From Acidobacteriota bacterium (lineage in GTDB: Bacteria > Acidobacteriota > Terriglobia > Bryobacterales > Bryobacteraceae): DNA of 64,000 nt. Positions 1 to 12,837 of the stretch are shown in pieces; position 1 is the first letter of the stretch; each line of letters opens with the position of its first letter. The position numbers were made by a program, and so were the translations under genes. Where the stretch lies: the NCBI GenBank assembly GCA_018268715.1, contig JAFDVZ010000027.1, positions 1-64,000 on the forward strand. The letters run 5' to 3'. The notes under the pieces are model-generated. The model worked only from the letters and a program-made list of their open reading frames with translations. It did not search any database and was not told the origin of the DNA.

Positions 1-829
1 TGTTGCGGTTGATGACGCGGCGGTAGAGGTCGTTCAAATCCGACGTGGCGAAACGGCCGCCGTCGAGCGGCACCAGGGGACGCAGTTCCGGGGGGATGAC
101 CGGGATCACGTCGAGAATCATCCACTCCGGCTTGTTGCCGGACTTGCGGAAGCTTTCTACGACGCGCAGGCGCTTGGCGTACTTGAGCTTCTTCTGCTGG
201 GACGCCTCGGTCTTCATCTTCTCGCGGATCTCGAGAGACAGCGATTCGATGTCGATCTTCTTGAGCAGTTCCTTGATGCCCTCGGCGCCCATGATGGCGA
301 CGAACTTACCGGGGAACTCCTGGTCGAGCTGGCGCTTGCGTTCGTCGGAGATGACTTCGCCGCGTCCGATGCCGGGGACTTCGCCGGGGTCGACGATGAC
401 GTAGGCTTCAAAGTACAGGACGCGCTCGAGCTCGCGCAGGGTGATGTCGAGCAGGTAGCCGATGCGGCTGGGCAGACCCTTGAAGAACCACACGTGGGAG
501 CAGGGGCTCGCCAGCTCGATGTGGCCCAGACGTTCGCGGCGGACGCGCGACAGCGTGACTTCGACGCCGCACTTGTCGCAGATGACGCCGCGGTGCTTCA
601 TCCGCTTGTACTTGCCGCACAAGCACTCCCAATCCGCGATGGGGCCGAAGATGCGGGCGCAGAAGAGGCCGTCGCGTTCCGGCTTGAAGGTGCGGTAATT
701 GATGGTCTCCGGCTTGGTGACCTCGCCATGAGACCAGCTCCGAATTTTCTCCGGGCTGGCGAGACTGATTCGAATGGAATCGAAGTCCGCAATCAGGTTT
801 GCTCGATCGTACGGAGAGGATCGGTACAT
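1..829 (-). CDS. rpoC: RNA polymerase subunit beta' (N-terminal part, runs off the window)
   Basis: This is the first 276 codons of the catalytic beta' subunit of RNA polymerase; the rest lies outside the window. The translation starts [19 protein letters not shown] and contains the beta' zinc-binding domain ([20 protein letters not shown]) and the conserved [18 protein letters not shown] stretch at the window edge. I chose the ATG at 827-829 because an AAGGAG ribosome binding site sits just upstream on the minus strand. It lies downstream of rpoB in the same transcription unit, separated by a 160-base repeat-filled gap. Family assignment is certain; only the 3' part is missing. Confidence 0.97.
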   Translation of the reverse strand, partial: MYRSSPYDRANLIADFDSIRISLASPEKIRSWSHGEVTKPETINYRTFKPERDGLFCARIFGPIADWECLCGKYKRMKHRGVICDKCGVEVTLSRVRRERLGHIELASPCSHVWFFKGLPSRIGYLLDITLRELERVLYFEAYVIVDPGEVPGIGRGEVISDERKRQLDQEFPGKFVAIMGAEGIKELLKKIDIESLSLEIREKMKTEASQQKKLKYAKRLRVVESFRKSGNKPEWMILDVIPVIPPELRPLVPLDGGRFATSDLNDLYRRVINRN

Positions 830-840
830 TGTTTCTCCTT

Positions 841-991
841 AGTGGCGAGTGGCGAGTGGCGAGTGGCGAGTCCAGGAACCCGCAACACCGGCCGTCACAC
901 AAACGCCAACGAACCCTCAAAAACCTCAAACTCCAGAGCAGCGGCGGGCGGGGGCGATTGGAACTCGCCACCCGCCACTCGCCACTCGTCA

Positions 992-993
<2 letters not shown>
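841..993. repeat. Heptamer tandem repeat with distant inverted copy between rpoB and rpoC
   Basis: Positions 841-871 hold 4.4 exact copies of AGTGGCG. Positions 960-993 hold an imperfect inverted version (about three mismatches or gaps) that ends in the rpoB stop codon. The two arms of roughly 31 bases could pair across a loop of about 86 bases in the rpoBC transcript. The arrangement resembles simple-sequence or REP-like intergenic repeats rather than an insertion sequence: no transposase and no target duplication is visible. Confidence 0.85.
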
Positions 994-5299
<4,306 letters not shown>

Positions 5300-5721
5300 T
5301 TCCACTCCTCAGGATCGAACGGCGGCAAAAGGCTGACAAACATTCAGCGCCCAGCCGGGGCGCACGTTCTGGCGGGTGCGCTCGGGGGCCGGGAACTGAC
5401 GGTCCGCAGCCGGCTATCAGTTCGCAGAAACGGGGTACCTGCCGCCCGGCGGAGCCAATCCGCCAGCAAAAGCGGCACGGAGTTTCCAGCCCGTACTAGC
5501 CCGGAGAACCGGCGCTGGAACCACTCCACATACATCGAAGACAGCGGAATCAGGAAGGGACCGACTTTTGGATGCGGAAGCCCGTTCGAAGACACTACGG
5601 GTACAGCAAAAATGCGCAGGGCAAAGCCGTGTGCTCCCGCCAACGCGGGGCACATCCAATCGCAGGGTGCGAAAATCACAGGAGCAAGGTCCGGGGCTGT
5701 CTCCGGTCAAGAATCAATAAC

Positions 5722-5751
5722 AGGTTACCAGAGGGATCGCAAGCAAGTCAA
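5722..5751 (-). promoter_or_regulatory. Candidate sigma-70-type promoter for rpoBC
   Basis: On the minus strand, TTGACT (5746-5751) and TAACCT (5722-5727) are separated by 18 bases. The -35 matches consensus at five of six bases, while the -10 is weak. It lies downstream of the rplL hairpin, so it could supply extra rpoBC transcription. The predicted start near 5715 leaves a leader of about 415 bases. Confidence 0.4.
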
Positions 5752-5832
5752 ATGCCGAAAGTCGGACTCTGGATTGCGACGGCCTCCGGGAGATCGCGAC
5801 GCGGGCTCACGAAAGTACTGGCGGAAAGCACA

Positions 5833-5877
5833 ACAGCGTTCGATCGCCGGACGCCGGGCCCGGGGATCGAACGCTGT
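5833..5877 (-). terminator. 13-bp perfect hairpin after rplL (attenuator or processing site)
   Basis: ACAGCGTTCGATC at 5833-5845 is perfectly complementary to GATCGAACGCTGT at 5865-5877, with a GC-rich 19-base loop. No U-tract follows it on the minus strand, so it is not a textbook intrinsic terminator. By analogy with the E. coli rplL-rpoB interval it could act as a partial attenuator or an RNase III processing site. Confidence 0.6.
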
Positions 5878-5900
5878 CGAGGATTCGGGATTGCCGAAAA

Positions 5901-6287
5901 CTACTTCACTTCGACGCTGGCGCCGACGTCGGTGAACTTCTTCTTGATCGCTTCGGCTTCTTCCTTGTTCACGCCTTCCTTGATCGGCTTGGGCGCGCCG
6001 TCCACCAGGTCCTTGGCTTCCTTGAGGCCCAGGCTGGTGACTTCGCGGACCGCCTTGATGACGTTGATCTTGTTGGCGCCGGCAGCCGTCAGGACGACCG
6101 TGAATTCGGTCTTCTCCTCGACCGGCGCCGCGGCAGCCGCGGCGCCGCCGCCAGCCGCCGGAGCAGCCGCAACAGCGGCGGCCGCCGCCGATACGCCAAG
6201 CCGCTCTTCGAGCAACTTCACCAGGCTCGCCGCCTCAAGCAACGTCAGCCCTTGAATCTGATCCGCAATCGCGTTGATGTCAGCCAT
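5901..6287 (-). CDS. rplL: 50S ribosomal protein bL12 (L7/L12)
   Basis: A 128-residue stalk protein of the large ribosomal subunit that recruits translation factors as dimers bound to L10. The N-terminal dimerisation helices (residues 1-32) are followed by an unusually Ala/Gly-rich hinge (about 33-57). The C-terminal factor-binding domain carries the typical [20 protein letters not shown] stretch. Length and domain plan are normal for the family. It lies 39 bases downstream of rplJ, as in most bacteria, and is followed by a strong hairpin. Confidence 0.98.
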   Translation of the reverse strand: MADINAIADQIQGLTLLEAASLVKLLEERLGVSAAAAAVAAAPAAGGGAAAAAAPVEEKTEFTVVLTAAGANKINVIKAVREVTSLGLKEAKDLVDGAPKPIKEGVNKEEAEAIKKKFTDVGASVEVK

Positions 6288-6326
6288 TTCTCTTCCTTTA
6301 ACTCCGTTTCGTTAAACTCTTCCGGC

Positions 6327-6857
6327 CTATTCGGCCTTGAACTTGTTCTCTTTCGCCGCCTGATCGACGACGACCGCCAGATTCCGCCCCACGCCGCTAA
6401 TGGCCGTCACCAGCCGCTGCGCCGACGCGTTGATCAGGAACAGCACCTTCGCGAGAATCTCCTCGCGAGGCGGCATGTTCGCCAGATCCTGCACCTGCTT
6501 GATGTCGATGACCCGGCCTTCCACCATGCCAGCCTTGAAGGTGAAAGTCGGAACGTTCTTGGCATAGGCCGTCAGCGCCTTGGCCAACGCCACCGGATCG
6601 CCGGTGGTGTAGGCCATCGAGGTCATGCCCGCCAGATCCTTGATCAACGCTTCCGACGGGGTGCCTTCGGCCGCCTTCTCGGCGATATTGTTCTTAATGA
6701 CCTGATAGCTGCCGCCCACGCCGCGGATGGCCTTGCGCAGATCGAAATCCTGCTGCACGGTCATCTTTTCATAACCGGTCAGGAAAACGTTCTTGGCCTT
6801 TTCCAGTTCGGCGTGCAGCGCGTCGAGGTCTTTCTTCTTCTGGTCTCTGTCCTTCAT
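6327..6857 (-). CDS. rplJ: 50S ribosomal protein uL10
   Basis: A 176-residue protein that anchors the L12 dimers to 23S rRNA at the base of the ribosomal stalk. The sequence ([20 protein letters not shown] at the start, [20 protein letters not shown] after it) matches the L10 N-terminal RNA-binding domain. The C-terminal helix that binds L12 ends in KENKFKAE. The gap to rplA is only 21 bases, too short for the structured leader that L10 uses for autoregulation in E. coli, so any such control must act elsewhere. Confidence 0.97.
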   Translation of the reverse strand: MKDRDQKKKDLDALHAELEKAKNVFLTGYEKMTVQQDFDLRKAIRGVGGSYQVIKNNIAEKAAEGTPSEALIKDLAGMTSMAYTTGDPVALAKALTAYAKNVPTFTFKAGMVEGRVIDIKQVQDLANMPPREEILAKVLFLINASAQRLVTAISGVGRNLAVVVDQAAKENKFKAE

Positions 6858-6878
6858 GTTGTTCTCCCGGCGGCTGGA

Positions 6879-7586
6879 CTACACGGCCTTCAGATTGAAG
6901 ACGCTTACGTCGAGATGGACGCCCGGCCCCATGGTGGAGCACAGCGTCACCGACTGCACGTACTTCCCCTTGGCCGCGGCGGGCTTGGCCCGGACCACCG
7001 CCTGGATCAGGGTGTTCGCGTTTTCAAACAGCTTGTCGGTGGCGAAACCGGTCTTGCCGACCGGCGCGTGGATGACGCCCGTCTTGTCGACGCGGAACTC
7101 CACCTTGCCGGCCTTGACTTCCTTGACCGCCGTGGTGACGTCCTGCGTGACCGTGCCCGTCTTCGGGTTGGGCATCAGGCCGCGGGGACCCAGCACCTTG
7201 CCGAGCCTGCCGACCGAACGCATCATATCCGGGGTGGCGATGACGGCGTCGTAATCGGTCCAGCCTTCGGACTGGATTTTGGTCACCATCTCCTCGCCGC
7301 CGAAGAAATCCGCGCCCGCCGCTTCGGCTTCGCGCAGTTTATCGCCGGATGCGATGACGAGAACCTTCTTGGACTTGCCGAGGCCGTTGGGCAACACGAT
7401 GGTGCCGCGGACCATTTGATCGGCGTGTTTCGGATCCACGCCGAGGCGCATGTGCACTTCGACGGTTTCGTCGAACTTTGTGAATTTGAGTTTTTGTACG
7501 AGAGGAACGGCTTCCTCGAGCGTGTAAGGCCGTTTTTCGACCTTGGCCGCGGCAGCCTGATACTTCTTCCCTGGTTTTCTGGCCAT
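6879..7586 (-). CDS. rplA: 50S ribosomal protein uL1
   Basis: A 235-residue protein of the mobile L1 stalk, which takes part in E-site tRNA release and in many bacteria represses its own mRNA. The L1 signature [20 protein letters not shown] is present. I prefer the ATG at 7584-7586 over an in-frame TTG three bases upstream, because the GAGG ribosome binding site is five bases from the ATG and only two from the TTG. It is the first gene of the unit. The usual upstream partners rplK and nusG are absent, and a promoter with a leader of about 155 bases precedes it. Confidence 0.97.
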   Translation of the reverse strand: MARKPGKKYQAAAAKVEKRPYTLEEAVPLVQKLKFTKFDETVEVHMRLGVDPKHADQMVRGTIVLPNGLGKSKKVLVIASGDKLREAEAAGADFFGGEEMVTKIQSEGWTDYDAVIATPDMMRSVGRLGKVLGPRGLMPNPKTGTVTQDVTTAVKEVKAGKVEFRVDKTGVIHAPVGKTGFATDKLFENANTLIQAVVRAKPAAAKGKYVQSVTLCSTMGPGVHLDVSVFNLKAV

Positions 7587-7727
7587 CAATACCTCGCTGG
7601 TTCAAGCGGCCCCTCCAACAAGAGGAACCTCCCAGAGCCGCATCCGCCGGAGCGGACACAGTTCCTACCCTCCTTCGAGTTGCGCCAAGTTTTAGGGGCT
7701 GGACGCTACGAAACTGAGCGGAGAGCG

Positions 7728-7744
7728 GCGTTCTGATAGAACGC
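7728..7744 (-). promoter_or_regulatory. Small hairpin at the predicted 5' end of the rplA leader
   Basis: GCGTTCT (7728-7734) and AGAACGC (7738-7744) form a perfect 7-bp stem with a three-base loop, right where transcription from the adjacent promoter should start. It could stabilise the 5' end of the ribosomal-protein mRNA or contribute to an L1-binding structure; neither is shown by sequence alone. Confidence 0.45.
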
Positions 7745-7751
7745 ACTTGTC

Positions 7752-7781
7752 AGGATAGCAAAGTGGGCGGCAAATTGTCCA
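7752..7781 (-). promoter_or_regulatory. Promoter for rplA-rplJ-rplL
   Basis: On the minus strand TGGACA (7776-7781) is separated by 18 bases from TATCCT (7752-7757). The -10 is preceded by TGC, giving an extended -10 element. The predicted start is near 7745, leaving a leader of about 155 bases. Confidence 0.6.
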
Positions 7782-8358
7782 CGCCGAGCCGGGCCGGGCC
7801 GAGGGGATTGTCGCCGGAGACGGGACCGCCGACGGAGCCGATACGCGCCCGCGCCGGGCGGAGGACGGGGACAGGCCGGTTCCCTCCAACGCCTCCATTA
7901 TCCCACCGGCGATCGGAGCTATACATCGAAAAGGAGCTGCGCCAAAGGCGGGCTCCCGGCGCCGCCACAACCTAGCGCCGGGCGGTGGGTCGCAGATCCT
8001 TACGATGTCGGGCGTCGCCGCTTCGCTGCTCCTCGCGCTCGTTCCGACGGCGCTCGCAACGCGGCCGGCGGGACCTCCCGCCCCGAGCCGCCAGGCGTTG
8101 AACCTGGCTGCGCCGGGACGGGCAGCCTCCAGAAGGAGTTGCCCGGCGGAACCGGCATAACTATCACCGGCCATTTCGCTTCGGAAGAGACGGGGTCCGA
8201 TCAGGGACTCCGAGGCGGTCGAGTGCGCCAACCTGGGCGGCCAGTTACAGGCGTCGACGCTTCGCAGTCACCCCGACGAGAGGGCTACTCGGGAATGCTG
8301 AGCGATAACATCATTGAAATCCACCGCTATTGTTCGATGATTGGACGCACAGTTAGGA
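7782..8358. other. Non-coding interval between rplA promoter and the secreted repeat protein
   Basis: About 580 GC-rich bases in which I see no convincing gene, RNA or mobile element. Short open frames on both strands have skewed Arg/Pro/Ala composition and no recognisable motif. The rplK, nusG and secE genes, expected here in most bacteria, are not present. Confidence 0.55.
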
Positions 8359-8364
8359 TATAAT
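8359..8364 (+). promoter_or_regulatory. -10 element (TATAAT) upstream of the secreted repeat protein
   Basis: A perfect TATAAT lies 27 bases before the ATG at 8391, within a locally AT-rich patch. I find no good -35 at 16-18 bases. It would give a leader of about 20 bases. Confidence 0.4.
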
Positions 8365-8390
8365 CGAGTCGCCAGTTGAACACGATATCC

Positions 8391-11300
8391 ATGTCTTATA
8401 TATGTAGCCGCTCGCTGTTAGCTATTTTTGTACTCGCCTGTCTGACAGTTTTTCCCGCGTCCGCGCAAATGCAGTGTACGCTTGGAGCGGCTGTTACGCC
8501 CACCGTCCGTGTGGAAGGCCTTGCCGAGCTAATGGGCGATATTGTCATCACATGCACCGGCGGAACCCCGACGGCATCTGGACAGAACGCGCCAACGGCC
8601 GACATCGTCATTACTTTGAACGCGAACGTCACCAGCCGTGTGACGTCTTCGAACTTCAGTGAGGCTGTGCTGATTATCGATGATCCCCACTCCGCCACCA
8701 ACCCCAGCGTGCCGTTGACTGTGTGCGATCCCACCAACGTTTCCTCCGGGGTCTGTTCGATTCAGGGAAACATGACTGGGCTGGGAGTCTATAGCGGAAC
8801 ATCAACCGCTCCGAACGTGTTTCAGGGCCGCATCACAGCTTCCAATGAAATCACGTTCACCGGGGTCCCGGTAGACCCGCCGGGCGCCGGCACGCGCACG
8901 CTCCGCATCACGAATCTGAGAGCCAACGTAAATCCGATCGGTGTGAGCTCGACTCTGACTCCCACCCAAGTGGTGGCGACGATTACCGTTACGCCCTCCT
9001 CGGCGGCGCCATTAGCGACTTCGCAAATGACGGTTGCCTTCATTCTAAACGGGGCTGCTTCCACGATAAACGAGGTCTACCTGAGCTATCCCAGGTGCTC
9101 GGGAGTGAACTCAGCCATCGCGGCGAACCCGCAGGCGCCGCTCGGAACCGGATTCCTCGATGGCGAGCAGATGACGATCGTTCTGACCGAAGGGTTTCCC
9201 GCTTCCTGGAAGGAGCGGAACGTGGCGATGCACCTGGCTAACTCCATCACGGCGTCGTCATTTCCCAGCGACGTGTCGCAGGATGTGCCGGGCGCCAACT
9301 ACTTCAGCGAGAGCGGATTCGAGGCCGTGGGAGTTACTCCGGGTTCGCCGCCTGTGGGCTATGGTCCTTTCCTTCCGGCGGCGACGGCGTTCCCTTCCGT
9401 GCGCGGTCTCAACGTGGCGGGAACGGCCGACGCAGGCACGCGGTTGTACGTGCAGTTCACTGGCGTGCCGGCGGGCACACACCTGTTTGTGCCAGTGACT
9501 CTGACGATGACCAAGACCATCGGCGCCTCCACCACGGACTCGGGTCGGGCGGTGCTGGTGGCGACCAGCGCCAACGGACCCTTCGGCGCGGTGACGGGAA
9601 GCACGTACCAGTTCGCCGAACTGCCCGCGACCTCGGGAGTTTCGACGGCGATCTATGAAGTGGTCTATCAGAACCCCTTTGAACTTGAGACCTTGAAGAT
9701 CCCGGTGGCGTTGGCTTTTACCGCCAACCAACCCGCCACAGGGACCGCTTACTGGACCGCGGGGTTCTGGCCGGTGAGTTCCATCGGGACCGCTGGGACC
9801 GGGCTCGCGATCCCGAGGTTCGTGGCGTCCACGCAACCTCATTACGGCTTCGGAATCGGAGCCTGCGCGAACGCGCCCGTTCTGACCCTGGCGGTGAATC
9901 ACACCGGTTCGTTCACTCAGGGCCAACGCGGAGCGGCGTACCAGATCCTGGTCAGCAGCACCCAGTTCTCTCCGGCAACCAGCGGCGCCGTCACCGTTAC
10001 CGAAGCCCCGTCCGACGGCCTTGCGATCATCTCCATGTCGGGAACCGGGTGGACTTGCGGCACGAACAGTTGCACACGCAGCGATCCATTAAGCAGCATC
10101 AGCCTCAATAATTCCTACCCGCCGATCACGGTCACTGTCGATGTTGCTCCGAACGCGACGTCGCCGCAGGTCAACACCGTGTACGTGTCGGGCGGCGGCG
10201 CGGCGCCGGCCAGCGCCACAGATTCCACGCAGGTGGATACCGCCACGCCCACGCTGGTTCCCAACCCGTCGAACGCCCTCGCGTTTTATCCGATCACTCC
10301 GTGCCGGGCCGCCGATACGCGGGCGTCGCAGCCCAAGACCGGCGCGTTCGGTCCGCCCGCCCTGGTTCCCTACGTGTACCGGGACTTCTCGATCACGGGA
10401 TCCGGTTGCGGAGTCCCGACGACGGCCCAGGCGTTCTCACTAAACGTTACGGCGCTCCCGCCGGGACCGCTCGACTGGCTCTCGATGTGGGCAGCGGGAC
10501 TGTGGTACCCAGGCGTGTCGACGCTGAATTCGCCGTCGGGGACGCCCGTCGCCAACGGCGCCATCGCGCCCGCGGGAACCAACGGCGCCATCACGGTGGT
10601 GGCGGGCCAGGCCACCGATCTGATCCTCGACGTCAACGGCTACTTCGCTCCGCAAACGACGGACGGCCTGCTGTACTACTCGATGACGCCGTGCCGTGTG
10701 CTGGACACTCGCACCACGCAGGGCAAGACGGGCCTGTTTGGGCCTCCCGGTCTGCTCGGTTACGTCTCGCGGGACGTGCCGATGCTTTCCAGCACGTGTA
10801 ATATCCCGGCTACAGCCCAGGCTTACGCGCTGAATGTGACGGCGCTTCCGTCGGGATACCTTGGGTTCGTTTCGATGTGGCCGACCGGGCAGAGTTACCC
10901 GGGCACTTCGACGTTGAACTCCTGGGACGGCAACGTGGTGGCGAACGCGGCCGTCATTCCGGCCGGCAACAACGGGTCGATCACGGTGGTTGCGGGCGAT
11001 CCGACTGAATTGATCCTCGACATCAACGGCTACTTCGCGCCGCCCGCTGCTGGAGGGCTCCACTTCTACCCGATGCTTCCCTGCCGGGTCGCCGACACGC
11101 GATCCTACCAGAACTTCGCGGGCAGCTTCGGAGCGCCGGGGCTTGCGGCCTACAGCCAGCGCAGCTTCCCGATTACCGCGTCGACCTGCCAGGTTCCGGG
11201 CGCGGCGCAGGCCTATTCGCTGAACATCACGGCGGTTCCGCAGGGTTCGCTCGACTTTCTGTCGATGTGGCCGACTGGGGGCTACTACTCGGGCACGTCC

Positions 11301-11435
11301 ACGTTAAACTCGCCGGCCGGAAGGACCATCGCGAATGCAGCAATCCTGCCAGCGGGAGCCAGCGGCGCGATCACGCTGGTGGTGGGCAAACCGACCGACG
11401 TGATTATCGACATCAACGGCTACTTCGCGCCGTAG
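8391..11435 (+). CDS. Secreted protein with DUF11-like domain and three C-terminal ~125-residue repeats
   Basis: A 1014-residue exported protein of unknown function. A signal peptide is clear (SLLAIFVLACLTVFPASAQ). A region around residues 490-620 resembles a DUF11/conserved-repeat Ig-like domain. The C-terminal part holds three tandem modules (nucleotides about 10284-10653, 10668-11043 and 11059-11432). Each begins with a PCR-x-x-DTR motif, has CxxP near the middle, STLNS later, and ends in D(V/I)NGYFAP. Such modules recur in secreted proteins of soil bacteria, but their role is not known to me. I prefer the ATG at 8391 over a TTG at 8376, because the signal peptide then starts normally. No strong ribosome binding site precedes it. 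Confidence 0.8.
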   Translation: MSYICSRSLLAIFVLACLTVFPASAQMQCTLGAAVTPTVRVEGLAELMGDIVITCTGGTPTASGQNAPTADIVITLNANVTSRVTSSNFSEAVLIIDDPHSATNPSVPLTVCDPTNVSSGVCSIQGNMTGLGVYSGTSTAPNVFQGRITASNEITFTGVPVDPPGAGTRTLRITNLRANVNPIGVSSTLTPTQVVATITVTPSSAAPLATSQMTVAFILNGAASTINEVYLSYPRCSGVNSAIAANPQAPLGTGFLDGEQMTIVLTEGFPASWKERNVAMHLANSITASSFPSDVSQDVPGANYFSESGFEAVGVTPGSPPVGYGPFLPAATAFPSVRGLNVAGTADAGTRLYVQFTGVPAGTHLFVPVTLTMTKTIGASTTDSGRAVLVATSANGPFGAVTGSTYQFAELPATSGVSTAIYEVVYQNPFELETLKIPVALAFTANQPATGTAYWTAGFWPVSSIGTAGTGLAIPRFVASTQPHYGFGIGACANAPVLTLAVNHTGSFTQGQRGAAYQILVSSTQFSPATSGAVTVTEAPSDGLAIISMSGTGWTCGTNSCTRSDPLSSISLNNSYPPITVTVDVAPNATSPQVNTVYVSGGGAAPASATDSTQVDTATPTLVPNPSNALAFYPITPCRAADTRASQPKTGAFGPPALVPYVYRDFSITGSGCGVPTTAQAFSLNVTALPPGPLDWLSMWAAGLWYPGVSTLNSPSGTPVANGAIAPAGTNGAITVVAGQATDLILDVNGYFAPQTTDGLLYYSMTPCRVLDTRTTQGKTGLFGPPGLLGYVSRDVPMLSSTCNIPATAQAYALNVTALPSGYLGFVSMWPTGQSYPGTSTLNSWDGNVVANAAVIPAGNNGSITVVAGDPTELILDINGYFAPPAAGGLHFYPMLPCRVADTRSYQNFAGSFGAPGLAAYSQRSFPITASTCQVPGAAQAYSLNITAVPQGSLDFLSMWPTGGYYSGTSTLNSPAGRTIANAAILPAGASGAITLVVGKPTDVIIDINGYFAP

Positions 11436-11524
11436 AGCGTGTGATTTGCGCTATTCGGCGCGAATTTCCGCAGATCGGGCGATTTCACGCAGAGCTCCAC
11501 ATTGGAGTTGTGGATGCTGTAATC

Positions 11525-11544
11525 TTCAACGCCCGGGCGTTGAA
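11525..11544. promoter_or_regulatory. Perfect 20-bp palindrome upstream of the cytochrome operon
   Basis: TTCAACGCCCGGGCGTTGAA reads identically on both strands. It lies 90 bases after the secreted-repeat gene and 68 bases before the tetraheme cytochrome start. It could be an operator for the cytochrome operon or a factor-independent transcription stop for the upstream gene, although no T-run follows. Confidence 0.6.
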
Positions 11545-11612
11545 ATATAGCACAGTCGCGTTTCTGGGCACGTTCGTTGGCGCTGGGCTCGAACGTGCTC
11601 AGATCGGCCGGC

Positions 11613-12077
11613 ATGAAAGAGGCGGTCCACCTCGTCCGCCTCGCGGCTTTGTTCGCCGCGGGGTTCGTCGCTTTTCTGGTAATTCGCCAAATGGTTGTCC
11701 CGGCCGGGTTCGGCAAGTACGGGCACTTCCGGGCCGGCGCGCTGGATGACATCCGCGCCCGTCCGATCAGCTACGCGGGTCACGGGACCTGCGAGGCCTG
11801 CCACGACGACCAGCACAATGTGTTAGCCAAGGGCAAACACGCCCAGGTAAGTTGTGAGGCTTGCCACGGTCCGCAGAACCGGCACGCCGAAGAGCCTGAC
11901 AAGGTCAAGCCTGTCCTGCCGGACACCAGGGTCCTGTGCGCCAGTTGTCATGAGTCCAACTCCGCCAAGCCAAAGAAGTTTCCCCAGGTCGTAGCCTCGG
12001 ACCATTCGGGCGGCGAGCCCTGCAAGAGCTGCCACGTTCCCCACAATCCCAAACTCTCGACGGAGAAGGGCCAATGA
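11613..12077 (+). CDS. Membrane-anchored tetraheme c-type cytochrome
   Basis: A 154-residue periplasmic electron carrier. An uncleaved N-terminal membrane segment (residues about 8-30) is followed by four CxxCH heme-attachment motifs at residues 60-64, 81-85, 109-113 and 137-141. The many extra histidines may be distal heme ligands. Its stop overlaps the start of the next gene (ATGA), so it is translationally coupled to an iron-sulfur protein and then an NrfD-like protein. That order (cytochrome, ferredoxin, NrfD) recalls DsrJ-O-P and related quinone-linked modules. I prefer the ATG at 11613 over an in-frame TTG at 11577. Confidence 0.88.
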   Translation: MKEAVHLVRLAALFAAGFVAFLVIRQMVVPAGFGKYGHFRAGALDDIRARPISYAGHGTCEACHDDQHNVLAKGKHAQVSCEACHGPQNRHAEEPDKVKPVLPDTRVLCASCHESNSAKPKKFPQVVASDHSGGEPCKSCHVPHNPKLSTEKGQ

Positions 12078-12826
12078 CGACTCGCCGGGAAGCAATCAAG
12101 ACCGCGGCCAGGCTGCTGGTGCTGACGCCCGCCGCCGTTGCGTACTTCGAAAGGCCAACCAGCGCGGATGCCCCCGCGGAGTCGAAATACGACATGGCCA
12201 AGCACTGGTGGGCCATGTCTATCGACATCGAAAAGTGCATCGGGTGCGGGAACTGCGTGCGAGGATGCGCCAATGAAAACGCCGTGCCGCGCGGCTACTT
12301 CCGCACCTGGGTGGAACGGTATCAGGCGCCCGCCTATCCGGATGAGGACCACCCGGAGGTGGATTCTCCGGACGGGGCGTTCAACGGGTTCCCGGAAAAG
12401 AAGAAAGACAATGCGAAGAGCTTCTTCGTGCCGAAGCTGTGTAATCAATGCGCGCACTCGCCTTGTGTGCAGGTGTGTCCGGTGGGGGCCACTTTCGAAA
12501 CACCGGATGGGCTGGTGCTGGTGGACCAGACGTATTGCCTGGGTTGCCGGTATTGCGTGCAGGCCTGTCCCTATGGTTGCCGGTACATCCACCCTGAAAA
12601 GCAGACCGTGGACAAGTGCACGTTCTGTTACCACCGGATCAGCAAGGGATTGGTCACCGCCTGCGTGGAGGTCTGTCCGACAGGCGCCCGAACGCTGGCG
12701 GATCTGAAGGATCCCAAGGATCCGATCCACGCGTTTCTGCGAGACAACCCCGTGCAGGTGCTGAAACCCCACATGGCGACCGGGGCCAAGGTCTATTACA
12801 AGTCGCTGGATGAGTCGGTGAGATAG
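12074..12826 (+). CDS. Tat-type periplasmic ferredoxin subunit with four [4Fe-4S] clusters
   Basis: A 250-residue electron-transfer protein of the DmsB/NrfC/DsrO class. A twin-arginine signal starts at residues 4-5 (TRREAIKTAARLLVLTPAAV). Cysteine groups at 55/58/61/65, 123/126/131/135, 155/158/161/165 and 182/185/197/201 can hold four [4Fe-4S] clusters in the usual paired arrangement. It overlaps the cytochrome gene by four bases and is followed 11 bases later by the NrfD-like gene. It likely passes electrons between the cytochrome and the membrane quinone site. No molybdopterin catalytic subunit is nearby. Confidence 0.92.
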   Translation: MTTRREAIKTAARLLVLTPAAVAYFERPTSADAPAESKYDMAKHWWAMSIDIEKCIGCGNCVRGCANENAVPRGYFRTWVERYQAPAYPDEDHPEVDSPDGAFNGFPEKKKDNAKSFFVPKLCNQCAHSPCVQVCPVGATFETPDGLVLVDQTYCLGCRYCVQACPYGCRYIHPEKQTVDKCTFCYHRISKGLVTACVEVCPTGARTLADLKDPKDPIHAFLRDNPVQVLKPHMATGAKVYYKSLDESVR

Positions 12827-12837
12827 GAGGGGCGCGG

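Larger units (their letters stand above)
5300..5900 (-). other. Long untranslated interval between rplL and rpoB
   Basis: About 600 bases without a convincing gene. Reading frames inside it are short, arginine/proline-rich and lack a family signature or ribosome binding site. In transcription order it holds a hairpin close to the rplL end, a plausible promoter, and then about 415 bases of potential rpoBC 5' leader. Confidence 0.6.

Noticed and set aside
5344-5710. Short open frames in the rpoB leader
   Set aside because: No ribosome binding site, skewed composition, frames overlap each other.
7692-8231. Open frames upstream of rplA, including a possible leader peptide
   Set aside because: They cross the rplA promoter, are Arg/Pro-rich and show no motif.
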